From: Massilia solisilvae
GTDB taxonomy: Bacteria; Pseudomonadota; Gammaproteobacteria; Burkholderiales; Burkholderiaceae_D
Assembly (NCBI RefSeq): GCF_024753215.1
Contig: NZ_JANUGV010000001.1
Location: forward strand, 1,302,001-1,366,000
Direction: 5' to 3'
DNA: 64,000 nt
Every line of letters starts with the position of its first letter. Within the stretch, counting starts at the first letter, position 1. A program made the translations under genes and the position numbers. Under the pieces are notes generated by a model. It was not told where the DNA came from. It worked only from the letters and a program-made list of their open reading frames with translations, and did no database searches. Of this stretch, positions 52,380-61,580 are shown piece after piece.

Positions 52380-54614
52380 TCAGCTCCAGCTCAAATCGAC
52401 CTTACTCAACGGCAGCTCGCGCACCCGCTTGCCCGTCGCCGCGAAAATCGCATTGCACACGGCCGGCGCCAGCGGCGGCAAGGCCGGCTCGCCCAGGCCG
52501 GTGACCGGATAGTCGGTCTTGAGGAAATGCACGTCGATCTGCGGCGGCGTCTCCGCCATGCGCAGCAGTTTGTACTCGTGGAAATTGCTCTGCACCACGC
52601 GCCCGTTCTCGATATTCAGCTCCGGGTACATCAGCGTGGACAGCCCGTCGATCACCGAGCCCTGCACCTGGTTCTCGGCGCCGGACAGGTTGACGATCTG
52701 GGCGCCGATGTCGGTCACCACGACCACGCGGTCCACCTTGAGCTTGCCATCGCGCGAGACCGTGACCTCGGCCACCTCGGCAATATAGCCGCGATGGCTG
52801 AAGTGGAAGGCGATGCCCTGGCCCTGGCCGCGCGGGAACTTGCGCTTGCCCCAGCCCGATTTCTCGGCCACCTCTTGCAGCACGTGCTTCATGCGCGCGA
52901 CGTTGTAGGGCACGCCGCGCTCGCCGGTGCCCGGCACCATGTCCTTGTCGCCCAGCAGTTCAAGGCGGAACTCGAGCGGATCGCGTCCCGCCGCGTGGGC
53001 CAGTTCGTCGATAAAGCTATGAAATACCCACGCGAACACGTTGCTGCCCGGCGCGCGCCACGGTCCCATCGGGATGCTGCATTCGAGTGCGGTCTGTTCC
53101 AGCAGGCAGTTGGTCACCCAGCGGCCCGGGAACTCGTCGCCCGACAGGCTGCCGCCGCTGCCCGGCTGCAGCACGCTCTTGCCTTCGCGCTCGACCCGGT
53201 TGGCAAAGGTGACGAAAAGGTTGTGCCATCCCACCAGCTTGCCTTGCCCGTCGATGCCGCCGCGCAGGAAGTGGAAGCCGCCGGCGCGGAAATGGTCATG
53301 CTGCAGGTCGTCCTCGCGCGTCCAGGTCAGTTTGACCGGCGCGGCAACCTTTTGCGCAACCGCCACGGCTTCGACGATGAAGTCCGAACTCAGGCGACGG
53401 CCGAAACCGCCGCCACTGCGGGTGATGTGCAGCGTGATGTTGTCCTTGGGGATGCCGAAGGTGCTGGCAACCAGTGCCTGGCCGGCGCCCGGGTTCTGCG
53501 TGGGCGCCCACAGTTCCACCGTGCCGCTGGCCGGCTTGAACCAGGCGGTGCAGTTCTGCGGCTCCATGCTGGCGTGCGAGATGAACGGGTAGCGGTAGGC
53601 CGCCTCCACCTGCTTGGCCGCGCCGGCAATCGCCTTGTTCGCGTCGCCATCCTGGCGCAGCGTGGTCGTGCCCGGCTGCCTGGCTGCCGCCTGCGCTGCG
53701 GCCGAGAAGCCAGCCCAGCTGTGCGCGGCGCCCGCGCCTTCGTCCCACTCCACCTTGAGCTGCTTGCGCGCGCGGAACGCCGCCCAGGTCGAGGTCGCGA
53801 CGATCGCCACGCCCGGCACCAGGCCGTTCAGGTTGCTGGTGCCCTCGACGATGAACGCGTCCTTCACGCCCGGCAGCGCCTTGATCTCGGCCTCGTTGAA
53901 GCTCTTCGGCTTGCCGCCAAACACCGGGCACTTCGCGTACACCGCGTACAGCATGCCGGGCAGTTGCACGTCGATGCCGAACAGCGGCTTGCCGGTGACG
54001 ACGGCCAGGTTGTCCACGCCGCCGATGCGCGTGCCGAGCAGCTTGTAGTCGGCCGGGTTCTTGACCTTGACCTGCGCCGCGTCCGGCACCGGCAGCCTGG
54101 CAGCGGTGGCGACCAGCTTGCCGTAGGGCAGGCGCCGGCCGCTGGCAGCATGCACCACGGCGCCATTGTCGGCGTGGCAGTCGGCGGGCGAAACATTCCA
54201 CGTCTGCGCCGCCGCCTGCACCAGGATCGTGCGCGCGGTGGCGCCCAGCTTGTGGAAGGGCTCGTAGTTGGTCGGCGTGGAGGTCGAGCCGCCCGCACCC
54301 TGGCTGCCGTAGGCCGGGTTCAGGTCGCCCTGGACGATGTGCACGTCGCGCCAGGGCACTTCCAGCTCTTCGGCCAGCACCATCGGCAGCGAGGTCTTGA
54401 TGCCCTGGCCGATTTCCGGCTGCTTGGATACCAGCGTCACCTTGCCGGTGCTGTCGATGCGGATGAAGGCGTTCGGCGCGAATTCTTCAGGCCTGGCGCT
54501 GACAGCGGCCAGCACGCCATCGGCATACATGCCAATCACCAGTGCGCTGCCGCCCAGCGCGCCCTGGCGCAGGAAGTTGCGGCGCGACGGGGAGGGAGGA
54601 AGCGTGGTCGTCAT
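52380..54614 (-). CDS. Molybdenum hydroxylase large subunit (IorB/aldehyde oxidoreductase type)
   Basis: A 744-residue xanthine-dehydrogenase-family subunit. A Tat signal ([20 protein letters not shown]) exports the folded enzyme. Molybdopterin-binding stretches [20 protein letters not shown] and [13 protein letters not shown] are seen, and [19 protein letters not shown] near the end includes the catalytic Glu loop (GxGE). This matches the isoquinoline 1-oxidoreductase beta/periplasmic aldehyde dehydrogenase group; the substrate is not predictable. Its ATG overlaps the stop of the 2Fe-2S subunit gene (ATGA). Confidence 0.92.
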   Translation of the reverse strand: MTTTLPPSPSRRNFLRQGALGGSALVIGMYADGVLAAVSARPEEFAPNAFIRIDSTGKVTLVSKQPEIGQGIKTSLPMVLAEELEVPWRDVHIVQGDLNPAYGSQGAGGSTSTPTNYEPFHKLGATARTILVQAAAQTWNVSPADCHADNGAVVHAASGRRLPYGKLVATAARLPVPDAAQVKVKNPADYKLLGTRIGGVDNLAVVTGKPLFGIDVQLPGMLYAVYAKCPVFGGKPKSFNEAEIKALPGVKDAFIVEGTSNLNGLVPGVAIVATSTWAAFRARKQLKVEWDEGAGAAHSWAGFSAAAQAAARQPGTTTLRQDGDANKAIAGAAKQVEAAYRYPFISHASMEPQNCTAWFKPASGTVELWAPTQNPGAGQALVASTFGIPKDNITLHITRSGGGFGRRLSSDFIVEAVAVAQKVAAPVKLTWTREDDLQHDHFRAGGFHFLRGGIDGQGKLVGWHNLFVTFANRVEREGKSVLQPGSGGSLSGDEFPGRWVTNCLLEQTALECSIPMGPWRAPGSNVFAWVFHSFIDELAHAAGRDPLEFRLELLGDKDMVPGTGERGVPYNVARMKHVLQEVAEKSGWGKRKFPRGQGQGIAFHFSHRGYIAEVAEVTVSRDGKLKVDRVVVVTDIGAQIVNLSGAENQVQGSVIDGLSTLMYPELNIENGRVVQSNFHEYKLLRMAETPPQIDVHFLKTDYPVTGLGEPALPPLAPAVCNAIFAATGKRVRELPLSKVDLSWS

Positions 54615-55090
54615 TTCTTGCCCTTTCCGTTGGCGGCAATCTCGGCGGCGCGGTGGATGCCGGCGCGGATGCGGGTGTAGGTCGCGCAGCGGCACAGGTT
54701 GCCGTCCATCGCGCTGTCGATCTGGGCGTCGGTCGGCTGCGGATGTTGCTTGAGCAGGGCGCTGGCGGTCATGATCTGGCCGGCCTGGCAGTAGCCGCAC
54801 TGCGGCACGTCCAGTTCCTGCCACGCTTGCTGCAGCGGGTGCATCGCATGCGGGTCAAGGCCCTCGATGGTCGTGATCTTCTTGTTGCCCACGCTGGACA
54901 CCGGCGTCAGGCACGAGCGGGCAGGCACACCGTCCAGATGCACGGTGCAGGCGCCGCATTGTCCAACGCCGCAGCCATACTTTGTGCCGACCAGGCCCAG
55001 TGCATCGCGCAAGGCCCACAACAGCGGGGTGTCCGGTTCCACTTCAACGGCGCGCGGCTTGCCGTTGATGTTCAGATTGTATTTACTCAT
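54611..55090 (-). CDS. Molybdenum hydroxylase 2Fe-2S subunit (IorA type)
   Basis: A 159-residue subunit with two [2Fe-2S] clusters: a plant-type [16 protein letters not shown] with CLTPV and an all-helical [15 protein letters not shown] with [14 protein letters not shown]. It has no signal and would be co-exported with the Tat-bearing large subunit. The start at 55090 ([12 protein letters not shown]) is preferred; 55120 adds ten unrelated residues. There is no third (cytochrome c) subunit gene beside the pair. The 290 bases upstream contain a perfect FNR box at 55237. Confidence 0.92.
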   Translation of the reverse strand: MSKYNLNINGKPRAVEVEPDTPLLWALRDALGLVGTKYGCGVGQCGACTVHLDGVPARSCLTPVSSVGNKKITTIEGLDPHAMHPLQQAWQELDVPQCGYCQAGQIMTASALLKQHPQPTDAQIDSAMDGNLCRCATYTRIRAGIHRAAEIAANGKGKK

Positions 55091-55236
55091 GATTGACCTT
55101 GCCCGAAGATAACTGCGCACATGCTAACGAAATCGTGGCTGGGTGGCTAGATGCACGCAGGGGATCGAGAAATATTGCCCGACAGTCTTTGTATTGCCGC
55201 GCCTCATTGAGCCAGGCGAGGAACCGGGCTTGAGCG

Positions 55237-55250
55237 TTGATGCCGATCAA
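55237..55250. promoter_or_regulatory. Perfect FNR box between the molybdenum hydroxylase and the peptidase
   Basis: TTGATGCCGATCAA matches TTGAT-N4-ATCAA exactly. It lies 131 bases before the peptidase ATG and 147 bases before the 2Fe-2S subunit start. Neither side shows a strong -10 at the class II distance, so which gene it serves is unclear. The rest of 55091-55380 has no gene or repeat that I can support. Confidence 0.6.
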
Positions 55251-55380
55251 TCCATGGTCAACTTTGCTGAACTAGAGACGCACATGCTTCTACCCTTGAG
55301 CAGGTAGCCAACGCTACCACGCGTTCCGGCCCGCGTTTTTAACCGCCGGTACACAACTTACGCACAATCGGGAGGCCCAA

Positions 55381-56517
55381 ATGAAATCGCATGCGCTCGC
55401 TTCCGTACCAGCGCTCGTCCTGTTGATGGCCGGCGCGCCGCTTGCCCAGGCGCAGGACAACATGGTCAGCATCACCAACAACGACGCGAAGGCGGCGGCG
55501 GCCTACTGGACGCCGGAGCGGTTCAAGGCCGCCAAGCCGTTGCCGATGCCGCACGCCGCGCCGGGCGCAACGCTGCGCGAGGAGCCCACGGGGGCGCCGT
55601 CAGGCAAGGTCGAAGCCAGCGATGGCCGAGCCCCCGCCGAGAACCTGCGCGCGTCGCCCCAGCGCCTGTACAAGCCCGATACTGCGCCGGGCCGCAGCAA
55701 TGGCGAGGTGACGACGCCGGGCGCCGTCGGCACCTTTGGCGCGCACTACACCAGCACGCGGGTGTTTCCCATGTTCACCGGCACGGCCGCACCGTTTTCG
55801 GCTGACCGGGCCTATCCGTACATCACGGTCGGCAAGCTGTTCTTCTCGATCAACAACGAGCCCTTCGTCTGCTCGGCGTCCGTCATCCAGCACCGCATCG
55901 TCGCCACCGCCGGCCACTGCGTGCACAGCGGCACCTCGCAGGGCTTCCACAGCAACTGGGTGTTCGTCCCGGCCTTCCGTGACGGCACCGCGCCGCTCCT
56001 GGTCTGGAACTGGCGCGCCGCCATCGTGACCGGCACCTGGGCCACTGGCGGGGGCACCGTGCCCAATGCGGCCGACTACGCCATGATCGAGTTCGGCGAC
56101 CAGAGCGTGAACGGGCGCACCTTCGCCCTGGGCGACGTGACCGGCTGGCTCGGCTGGCAAACGCTCAGCCTGTCGGCCAACCACACGTCCAAGCTCGGCT
56201 ACCCCTGCAACCTGGACAGCTGCCAGAAGATGCAGGATGTCACCAGCGGCGCCTTCCGCAACACCGCGCCCAACAACGTCGAGTACGGGTCGGATGCGCT
56301 GGGCGGCTCTTCCGGCGGGCCGTGGGTGCAGAACTTCCAGCTCCTGCAGACGGGTGGCGGCACCGGCTCGAACACGGGCTCCAACCGGGTGGTGGGCGTG
56401 ACCTCGTACATCTACGTCCCGTCCGACCCGAAAGTGCAGGGCGCCTCGATCCCGGACAATCGCTGGGTGAGCATCTTCACCACCCTGTGCTCCCGCGTTC
56501 CCGGCAACTGCCTATAA
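55381..56517 (+). CDS. Secreted trypsin-like serine peptidase
   Basis: A 378-residue protein with a Sec signal (ALASVPALVLLMAGAPLAQA). After a ~110-residue N-terminal region, perhaps a propeptide, comes a chymotrypsin-fold domain with the catalytic triad His179 (IVATAGHCVHSG), Asp232 (NAADYAMIEFG) and Ser311 (GGSSGGPWV). It resembles glutamyl-endopeptidase-like bacterial proteases. Four further cysteines (SCQK, LDSC, LCSR, NCL) may form disulfides. GGGAGG lies six bases before the ATG. An exact FNR box is upstream, suggesting oxygen-linked secretion. Confidence 0.9.
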   Translation: MKSHALASVPALVLLMAGAPLAQAQDNMVSITNNDAKAAAAYWTPERFKAAKPLPMPHAAPGATLREEPTGAPSGKVEASDGRAPAENLRASPQRLYKPDTAPGRSNGEVTTPGAVGTFGAHYTSTRVFPMFTGTAAPFSADRAYPYITVGKLFFSINNEPFVCSASVIQHRIVATAGHCVHSGTSQGFHSNWVFVPAFRDGTAPLLVWNWRAAIVTGTWATGGGTVPNAADYAMIEFGDQSVNGRTFALGDVTGWLGWQTLSLSANHTSKLGYPCNLDSCQKMQDVTSGAFRNTAPNNVEYGSDALGGSSGGPWVQNFQLLQTGGGTGSNTGSNRVVGVTSYIYVPSDPKVQGASIPDNRWVSIFTTLCSRVPGNCL

Positions 56518-56528
56518 GTCCAGTACGT

Positions 56529-56548
56529 GTCCCGGCGCGAGCCGGGAC
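56529..56548 (+). terminator. Hairpin after the serine peptidase gene
   Basis: GTCCCGGC and GCCGGGAC form a perfect 8-bp stem with a GCGA loop, 11 bases after the stop. No strong U-tract follows directly. The arm is similar to the outer arms of the family 2 repeats, so it may be a half-copy of one. Confidence 0.5.
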
Positions 56549-56623
56549 CTCCGCCTCTCTGCTTTGTAAAAATGGCATCAGTGCCGTACTATTACGAAGC
56601 ATCATTTCCTGGCGGAGAGACGG

Positions 56624-57601
56624 ATGGGCGACTTCATCAACACGGCTGTCAACTGGATCGGCAACCTGCTCGGGCCGAACCCCGACTGGAAGCAGGCACT
56701 GTTGACGGCGATGACGCCCATCTTCATTGCCGCTTTCCTGATCGAGCTGGCGCGGGCACGGCGCCTGGGCCGGCTGGGGCAGTTCCACTGGAAGGAAATC
56801 GGGGCAAACATCGCGCTTGGCGCCGGCTACCAGGTGATGGAGGCGCTGGCCTGGATCGTGGCAGGCGGCGCCACCTTCGCATGGTTTTACCAGTACCGGC
56901 TGTTCGACATGCCGGTCAACGCCTGGACGGTGGTGCCGATCTTCGTCTTCGTCGAATTCTGCTATTACTGGTTCCACCGCTGTTCGCACCGGGTGCGCTG
57001 GTGGTGGGCGGCGCACGTGCCGCACCACAGCGGCGAGACCATGAACTTCACCACCGCCATGCGCCAGAGCGTGCTCAATGCGCTGGTCGGGATCTTCGTG
57101 TTCTACGTCCCGCCGGTGCTGCTGGGCGTGCCGCCGGCGGTGGTGATGTTCATGCTGGCGATCGACCTGAGTTACCAGTACTTCGTGCATACCGAGTCCA
57201 TCGGCAAGCTGCCGGCGTGGTTCGAGTTCGTGTTCGACACGCCGTCGAACCACCGCGTGCATCACGGGCGCAATCCGCAGTACATCGACAAGAACTACGG
57301 CGGGGTGCTGATCATTTTCGACCGCATCTTCGGCACCTACGAGCCGGAGGTGGAGAAGGTCGAATACGGGATTCCGCGCCAGATACGCTCGTATAACTTC
57401 TTCGTGCTGAACTTTCACGAGTTCGTGGACATGCTGCGCGATGTGCTGGCGCCCGGGCCGTTGTGGCAGCGGCTGAAGCATTTGTGGATGCCGCCGGACT
57501 GGAAGCGGCCGGGGCATGAGCCGGTGCATACGTGGACGGTGGAGCGCAAGGAGATGCCGGCCGCCGATCCAGATGAGATTGTCGTGGCCAGGCAGGCCTG
57601 A
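56624..57601 (+). CDS. Sterol desaturase / fatty acid hydroxylase family protein
   Basis: A 325-residue di-iron membrane hydroxylase-family protein. Four hydrophobic segments alternate with the histidine clusters WFHRCSHRVRWWWAAHVPHH, YFVHTESIG and SNHRVHHGRN, which together give the eight metal-binding His. Substrates in bacteria include fatty acids, carotenoids and hopanoid- or sterol-like lipids; this one cannot be assigned. GGCGGAGAG lies upstream of the ATG. A pair of family 1 repeats begins at the stop. Confidence 0.88.
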   Translation: MGDFINTAVNWIGNLLGPNPDWKQALLTAMTPIFIAAFLIELARARRLGRLGQFHWKEIGANIALGAGYQVMEALAWIVAGGATFAWFYQYRLFDMPVNAWTVVPIFVFVEFCYYWFHRCSHRVRWWWAAHVPHHSGETMNFTTAMRQSVLNALVGIFVFYVPPVLLGVPPAVVMFMLAIDLSYQYFVHTESIGKLPAWFEFVFDTPSNHRVHHGRNPQYIDKNYGGVLIIFDRIFGTYEPEVEKVEYGIPRQIRSYNFFVLNFHEFVDMLRDVLAPGPLWQRLKHLWMPPDWKRPGHEPVHTWTVERKEMPAADPDEIVVARQA

Positions 57602-57602
57602 G

Positions 57603-57682
57603 TTGAACGCGTGGGCAGGAGAACCTGCCCACCCTACGCGATAACCTGGTAGGGTGGGCAGGTCTCCTGCCCACGCGTTCAA
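57603..57682. repeat. Intergenic palindromic repeat, family 1, best-conserved inverted pair
   Basis: TTGAACGCGTGGGCAGGAGA then ACCTGCCCACCCTAC on the left mirrors GTAGGGTGGGCAGGTCTC then CTGCCCACGCGTTCAA on the right, separated by a dozen bases. Each arm is itself a hairpin. It sits between the convergent desaturase and erythromycin-esterase-like genes. Confidence 0.88.
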
Positions 57683-57698
57683 CCGGCAGGTGCGATGT

Positions 57699-59039
57699 TC
57701 AAACGCCTTCCGGATACGTCTCCGGCGGCTCGCCGGTATGCCATCCACTGGTGGGATCGAGCGGCTGCACGGCCGTGGTGGTGTCGATGTGGATCACCGC
57801 ATCGAACTGGCGCGGCATCTCGGCCGAAAAGTAGTGGCTCTGGCGTTCGGTGCGCGGCAGGTAAATGACGCCGATCGCGCGCTCCAGCCGGCTTTTCATC
57901 AACGCGTCGCGCGCCCGTCCGGACGTATTCAGCGCCAGGAAAAAGCGCGGCATGCCAACCCGGTGCAGCACTTCCTCGTAACTGTCCGGCATGCCCGGGC
58001 GCACGCGCTTGCGCTCGGCCGGGCCGTCCCATTCGGACGCGGCGGTCACCCAGCCGTCGTAGGTGGAAAAGCCGATCAGCCGGGCGTCGTCGCCGTAGGC
58101 CCCGCGTACCAGCTCGCCCACGTTCCATTCGCCCGCGTCGCCCATTTCGGTGGCGCGCGCGTCGCCAATGTGCGAGTTGTGCTCCCACACCACAATTTTG
58201 GCCTGCTGGCCGCCGCGCGACAGGTGGCGCGACAGCGCGTCGAGCGTCTCGGCCATGTGCTTGTCGCGCAGGTTCCATGACGAGACGCGGCCGCGGAACA
58301 TGGTGCGGTAATATTCCTCGGCGTTCTTGACCAGCCGGGCGTTCTGCTGCGCGTAGAAGAACGCGTCCTCGGCATGGCCGCCGTCGGCCTGCACATAGTC
58401 GAATGCGCGCTGCTGGAGTTCCTGCAGCTGCGCAATTACGCCCTGTTCGCACGATTCCGACATGCCGATGCCGGTGGCGTAGCCGTAGTGCTGGCTGTCC
58501 TCGTAGTAGTGATCGAAGCAGGCATAGCGCTGACGCGCCAGGCCCGCGGCGTTGGGATCGACTTTTTCGAGGTAGCGCAGCACTTCCTGGATCGAGGTGA
58601 ACATGCTGTACAGGTCCAGCCCGTAGAAGCCGACGCGCTGCGCCGTATCGAAGAGCGCGTTGTGGCCGCGCAGCCACTCGACGAAATCGGCCACGTCGGT
58701 GTTGCGCCACATCCAGCTCGGAAAGCGCTGGAACCCGCCCAGCGCCTGCACGGCGTCGGCGTCCTTCTCGTCGCCGCGCACGTAGCAGTTGGCACGGTAG
58801 GCGTCCGGCCAGTCGGCCTCGACCGCGACCGCGTTGAAACCCTTGTCCCGGATCAGCCGCTGGGTGATGCGCGCGCGTTCTTCGTAGAACTCATGCGTGC
58901 CGTGGGTGGCTTCACCCAGCAGCACGTAGTGGGCGTCGCCCACCAGGTCGAGCAGGGCGTCGTAATCGGCGCGCGCGCCCGTCAGCGGTTGGGCGGCCGC
59001 CGCGATGGCGGCCGTGAGGCTTGCGGTGGCGGTCGTCAT
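57699..59039 (-). CDS. Erythromycin esterase family protein
   Basis: A 446-residue EreA/SucE-like hydrolase fold. The active-site motif is YVLLGEATHGTHEFYEER near the N-terminus, with KGFNAVAVEADWPDAYRAN, VVWEHNSHIGDARATEMGD and LARHLAIG-like helices later. Most family members are not macrolide-resistance enzymes, and nothing here proves esterase activity on a macrolide. It is the last gene of a four-gene operon (hsp20, phosphoribosyltransferase, SRPBCC, this gene), seven bases after the SRPBCC stop. In other genomes this family is found beside or fused to phosphoribosyltransferases. Confidence 0.9.
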   Translation of the reverse strand: MTTATASLTAAIAAAAQPLTGARADYDALLDLVGDAHYVLLGEATHGTHEFYEERARITQRLIRDKGFNAVAVEADWPDAYRANCYVRGDEKDADAVQALGGFQRFPSWMWRNTDVADFVEWLRGHNALFDTAQRVGFYGLDLYSMFTSIQEVLRYLEKVDPNAAGLARQRYACFDHYYEDSQHYGYATGIGMSESCEQGVIAQLQELQQRAFDYVQADGGHAEDAFFYAQQNARLVKNAEEYYRTMFRGRVSSWNLRDKHMAETLDALSRHLSRGGQQAKIVVWEHNSHIGDARATEMGDAGEWNVGELVRGAYGDDARLIGFSTYDGWVTAASEWDGPAERKRVRPGMPDSYEEVLHRVGMPRFFLALNTSGRARDALMKSRLERAIGVIYLPRTERQSHYFSAEMPRQFDAVIHIDTTTAVQPLDPTSGWHTGEPPETYPEGV

Positions 59040-59046
59040 GATGTGC

Positions 59047-60060
59047 CTAGTGCAGGAAACGGCTCATGAAGCCGCCCGAACGCGCCGTCTCCCGCTGCAT
59101 TGCGCCGCCGCGCTCGATCAGGGCCTTCATGCGGGCAAGGTCGTCGTCCATCTGGCGCTTGGGGTCGGAGCCGATCAGGGACGCGATGCGGTGGCCGATC
59201 TCGCCGGCCGGCGGGGTGTACGACATGCGCACCGTGACGCGCGTGCCGCCGCGGCTGGGCTCGAACTGCACCGAGCCGGACTGCGGGATCTCGGCGCCAC
59301 GCTCCGTGCGCCAGGCCAGGCGGTGCGGGCGCGAATGCTCGGTGAGCTTGGCGTCCCATTCAAATTCGCTGCCGGCCGGACCGCGCACCACCCAGTGCGA
59401 GCGCCCGCGGCCGAGGTCGCGCACATCGACCACGTGCGACATGAAGCGTGGGAAGTTTTCGTAGTCCGCCCACAGGTCGTACACCTCCTCGGGCGAGGCG
59501 TCGATGTGGAGCGTCTTTTCCAGGTCGACGGTGCGGCTCAGCGCGCGGCCGCCCACCAGGCTGCGCAGCGGCTGGCCGCCCATGCCGCGCGCCAGCATGG
59601 CGATGCCGGCCAGGCCGATTGCGATGCCAACAGGCGAGCGGCGCATCAGCCCGTACAGGCCCAGCAGGCCGCCGCCCACCATCGCTGAATTGCGCAGTGC
59701 CGGCGTCCAGTCGCCGCGGCTGCCCTGCATCGACTGCTGCACGCGGCTGGCCATGTCGCTGGCGCTGTGCGTGGCGCGCGCCATGGTGTCGGACAGGGCG
59801 CTGCTGGCCTGGCGGCCCAGCCGCTGTGCCGATTCGCCGAGCGAGCCGGCGCCGTCCGGCCGTGCCAGGTGGCTCACCTTGTCCCAGGCATTGCCCAGCA
59901 TTTGCCCGCCCTGGCGGCCCATGCCGCGCACGGCGTCGGTGGCCTGGCTGCGGCGGGCGTCGCCGCGGTCGGGGTCGAGCATGTACATCAGGAGAGCGCC
60001 AGCGGCGGCGCCGCCCAGCCATTTACCAAGGTCAAGTCCCACGTCGGTCATTTGCTTCAT
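59047..60060 (-). CDS. SRPBCC family protein with membrane-anchored N-terminus
   Basis: A 337-residue protein. It opens LGKWLGGAAAGALLMYMLDP then DRGDARR, a glycine-zipper-like membrane segment common in YtxH-like stress proteins. A second hydrophobic block (MVGGGLLGLYGLMRRSPVGI, about 130-160) precedes a START-like SRPBCC domain (about 185-300, TLHIDASPEEVYDLWADYEN and FPRFMSHVVDVRDLG). It may bind lipid or another hydrophobic ligand at the membrane. AAAGGAA lies upstream. Its start overlaps the end of the phosphoribosyltransferase gene by 29 bases. Confidence 0.85.
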   Translation of the reverse strand: MKQMTDVGLDLGKWLGGAAAGALLMYMLDPDRGDARRSQATDAVRGMGRQGGQMLGNAWDKVSHLARPDGAGSLGESAQRLGRQASSALSDTMARATHSASDMASRVQQSMQGSRGDWTPALRNSAMVGGGLLGLYGLMRRSPVGIAIGLAGIAMLARGMGGQPLRSLVGGRALSRTVDLEKTLHIDASPEEVYDLWADYENFPRFMSHVVDVRDLGRGRSHWVVRGPAGSEFEWDAKLTEHSRPHRLAWRTERGAEIPQSGSVQFEPSRGGTRVTVRMSYTPPAGEIGHRIASLIGSDPKRQMDDDLARMKALIERGGAMQRETARSGGFMSRFLH

Positions 60061-60763
60061 GTTGATTCCTTTCGTCAGGTTTCGTCATGGTGTTGGCGTG
60101 GCGGCTGGCCTGGTCGCGCCAGGCCATCGCCAGCAGGTCCTGCACTTCCTCGTCGCTGGTCTGGTCAAATTCCCTGTACCACTGGCTCACGGCGCGAAAG
60201 AACAGGGGCGTGGACAGGCAGACGAACTGGTCCACCCGCTGCGCCATGTCGGCGGCCGTGTCGGGCGGCGCCACCGGCACCGCCACCACCACCTTGCCGG
60301 CGCCGTGCTGGCGCGCCACCTCGACCGCGGCCATCATGGTCGAGCCGGTGGCGATGCCGTCGTCCACCAGCACCACGGTGCGCCCGCGCAGCGCCACCGG
60401 CGGGCGGTTGCCGCGGTACTTGCGCTCGCGCCGCACGATCTCGGCCGCCTCGCGCGCGGTGACGGCGTCGATCTGCGCCGCAGTCACGCCCATCTGCCCC
60501 GGAAAGCCGGGCTGCAGGTAGCGCACGCCGCCGCTGCCGATCGCGCCCATCGCATATTCTTCCTGTCCCGGCATGCCGAGCTTGCGCACGATGAGCAGGT
60601 CGAGTTCGACGCCCAGCGCCAGCGCCACGGCAAACGCAACCGGCACGCCGCCGCGCGGCAGGGCCAGCACAACCACATCGGGCCGGTGCGCATACATGCC
60701 CAGCCGCTGGGCCAGCAGTTGCCCGGCCTGGGCACGGTTCTTGAAGCGGACTTCGTCAGACAT
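60032..60763 (-). CDS. Phosphoribosyltransferase family protein
   Basis: A 243-residue type I PRTase fold protein. The PRPP loop is VVLVDDGIATGSTMMAAV (about 130-147) and the hood region begins RAQAGQLLAQRL; VLALPRGGVPVAFAVA and LIVRKLGMPGQEEYAMG are typical of the stand-alone stress-associated group whose base substrate is unknown. The start at 60763 (MSDEVRFKN) is preferred over 60826, which adds 21 residues. It follows hsp20 after 116 bases and overlaps the SRPBCC gene. Confidence 0.88.
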   Translation of the reverse strand: MSDEVRFKNRAQAGQLLAQRLGMYAHRPDVVVLALPRGGVPVAFAVALALGVELDLLIVRKLGMPGQEEYAMGAIGSGGVRYLQPGFPGQMGVTAAQIDAVTAREAAEIVRRERKYRGNRPPVALRGRTVVLVDDGIATGSTMMAAVEVARQHGAGKVVVAVPVAPPDTAADMAQRVDQFVCLSTPLFFRAVSQWYREFDQTSDEEVQDLLAMAWRDQASRHANTMTKPDERNQHEANDRRGT

Positions 60764-60879
60764 GGTCAGGCTCCCGGCACGAATGGGTGCCTGTTGGACC
60801 GTCGCCCGCGGCGCTGGTTGCGGCACACGGCGGGCGCGTTGCGCGTCGATGCGCCCGCGCGCAGGCGGGCGTTCTAGCG

Positions 60880-61353
60880 TTACTGGATGGTCAGCCGGCG
60901 TGCCTCTGCGCCCTGTTTTTTGGGCAGGGTCAGGTGCAGGATGCCGTCTTCCAGCCGGGCTTGCGCGGTGGCGTCGTCCACCTCCGTCGGCAGCATGAAG
61001 CTGCGCAGGAACTTGCGTGCCGAGCGCTCAGAATACACCACGTTTTCGCCCTCACGCTGTTCGTTTGCCGTGCGGCATTCGCCCTCGATCGTCACCCGGT
61101 CGTGCTCGATCGAGACCTTGATGTCTTCCTTCTTCACCCCGGGCATTTCGGCTTCGATGTCGTAGCCCTTGTCGTTCTCGCGCACGTTGATGCGCGGGCT
61201 GATCGTGTCTTCCGCGCTCCAGCCGCCACCGGCGCCGCCGAACGGCGACAGCATTTCCTGGAACATGTTCTGCACGATCCGGCCGAACTGGTCTTCAACC
61301 GATCCCGGGCGCCAGGCCGACAGCGGGGATGCGTTTCTCCTGATGAGATTCAT
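60880..61353 (-). CDS. Hsp20/alpha-crystallin family small heat shock protein
   Basis: A 157-residue holdase chaperone. The alpha-crystallin domain spans about 45-145 (PRINVRENDKGYDIEAEMPG, VKKEDIKVSIEHDRVTIEGE, FLRSFMLPTEVDDATAQARL) with the A-x-L-x-x-GIL motif as ARLEDGILHLTLPK; the N-terminal arm is short (MNLIRRNASPLSAWRPG). GGAGG lies six bases before ATG 61353, which rules out the 21-residue longer form. A sigma32-like promoter sits about 64-92 bases upstream, so the gene and the three behind it should be heat-induced. Confidence 0.93.
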   Translation of the reverse strand: MNLIRRNASPLSAWRPGSVEDQFGRIVQNMFQEMLSPFGGAGGGWSAEDTISPRINVRENDKGYDIEAEMPGVKKEDIKVSIEHDRVTIEGECRTANEQREGENVVYSERSARKFLRSFMLPTEVDDATAQARLEDGILHLTLPKKQGAEARRLTIQ

Positions 61354-61416
61354 GACAGCCTCCAATCTGTTGTTGAATGACATTGAACACGTCGCGGCCA
61401 ATGCCGCCATTGTCAT

Positions 61417-61445
61417 TTATAGGGCAGTGAAAAATGTCTTTCAAG
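61417..61445 (-). promoter_or_regulatory. Sigma32-type heat-shock promoter of the hsp20 operon
   Basis: Read on the minus strand: CTTGAAA (61445-61439), 14 bases, then CCCTATAA (61424-61417). The -35 matches the sigma32 consensus CTTGAAA perfectly; the -10 resembles CCCCATNT and also contains a sigma70-like TATAAA. The predicted start near 61410 gives a leader of about 56 bases to hsp20. Confidence 0.75.
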
Positions 61446-61580
61446 GGTCGTGACGGTGGCGTCATGCAGCTCCCTTCCGGTCGATTTGCAGTACTGTCTT
61501 TGATACGGAACAGTAGGCTTGCGTGCGCCGTGAATCCCGATTTGTCCTAACGGTCAGAAGCAGCAAAAGGAGGAATGAAC

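Noticed and set aside
57699..59039. Macrolide resistance gene
   Set aside because: Family membership alone is weak; the heat-shock operon context argues for another role.
61575..61580. ATG 61575 as start of the HdeD-like protein
   Set aside because: AAGGAGG ends one base before it, too close for ribosome binding; GTG 61581 has seven bases.
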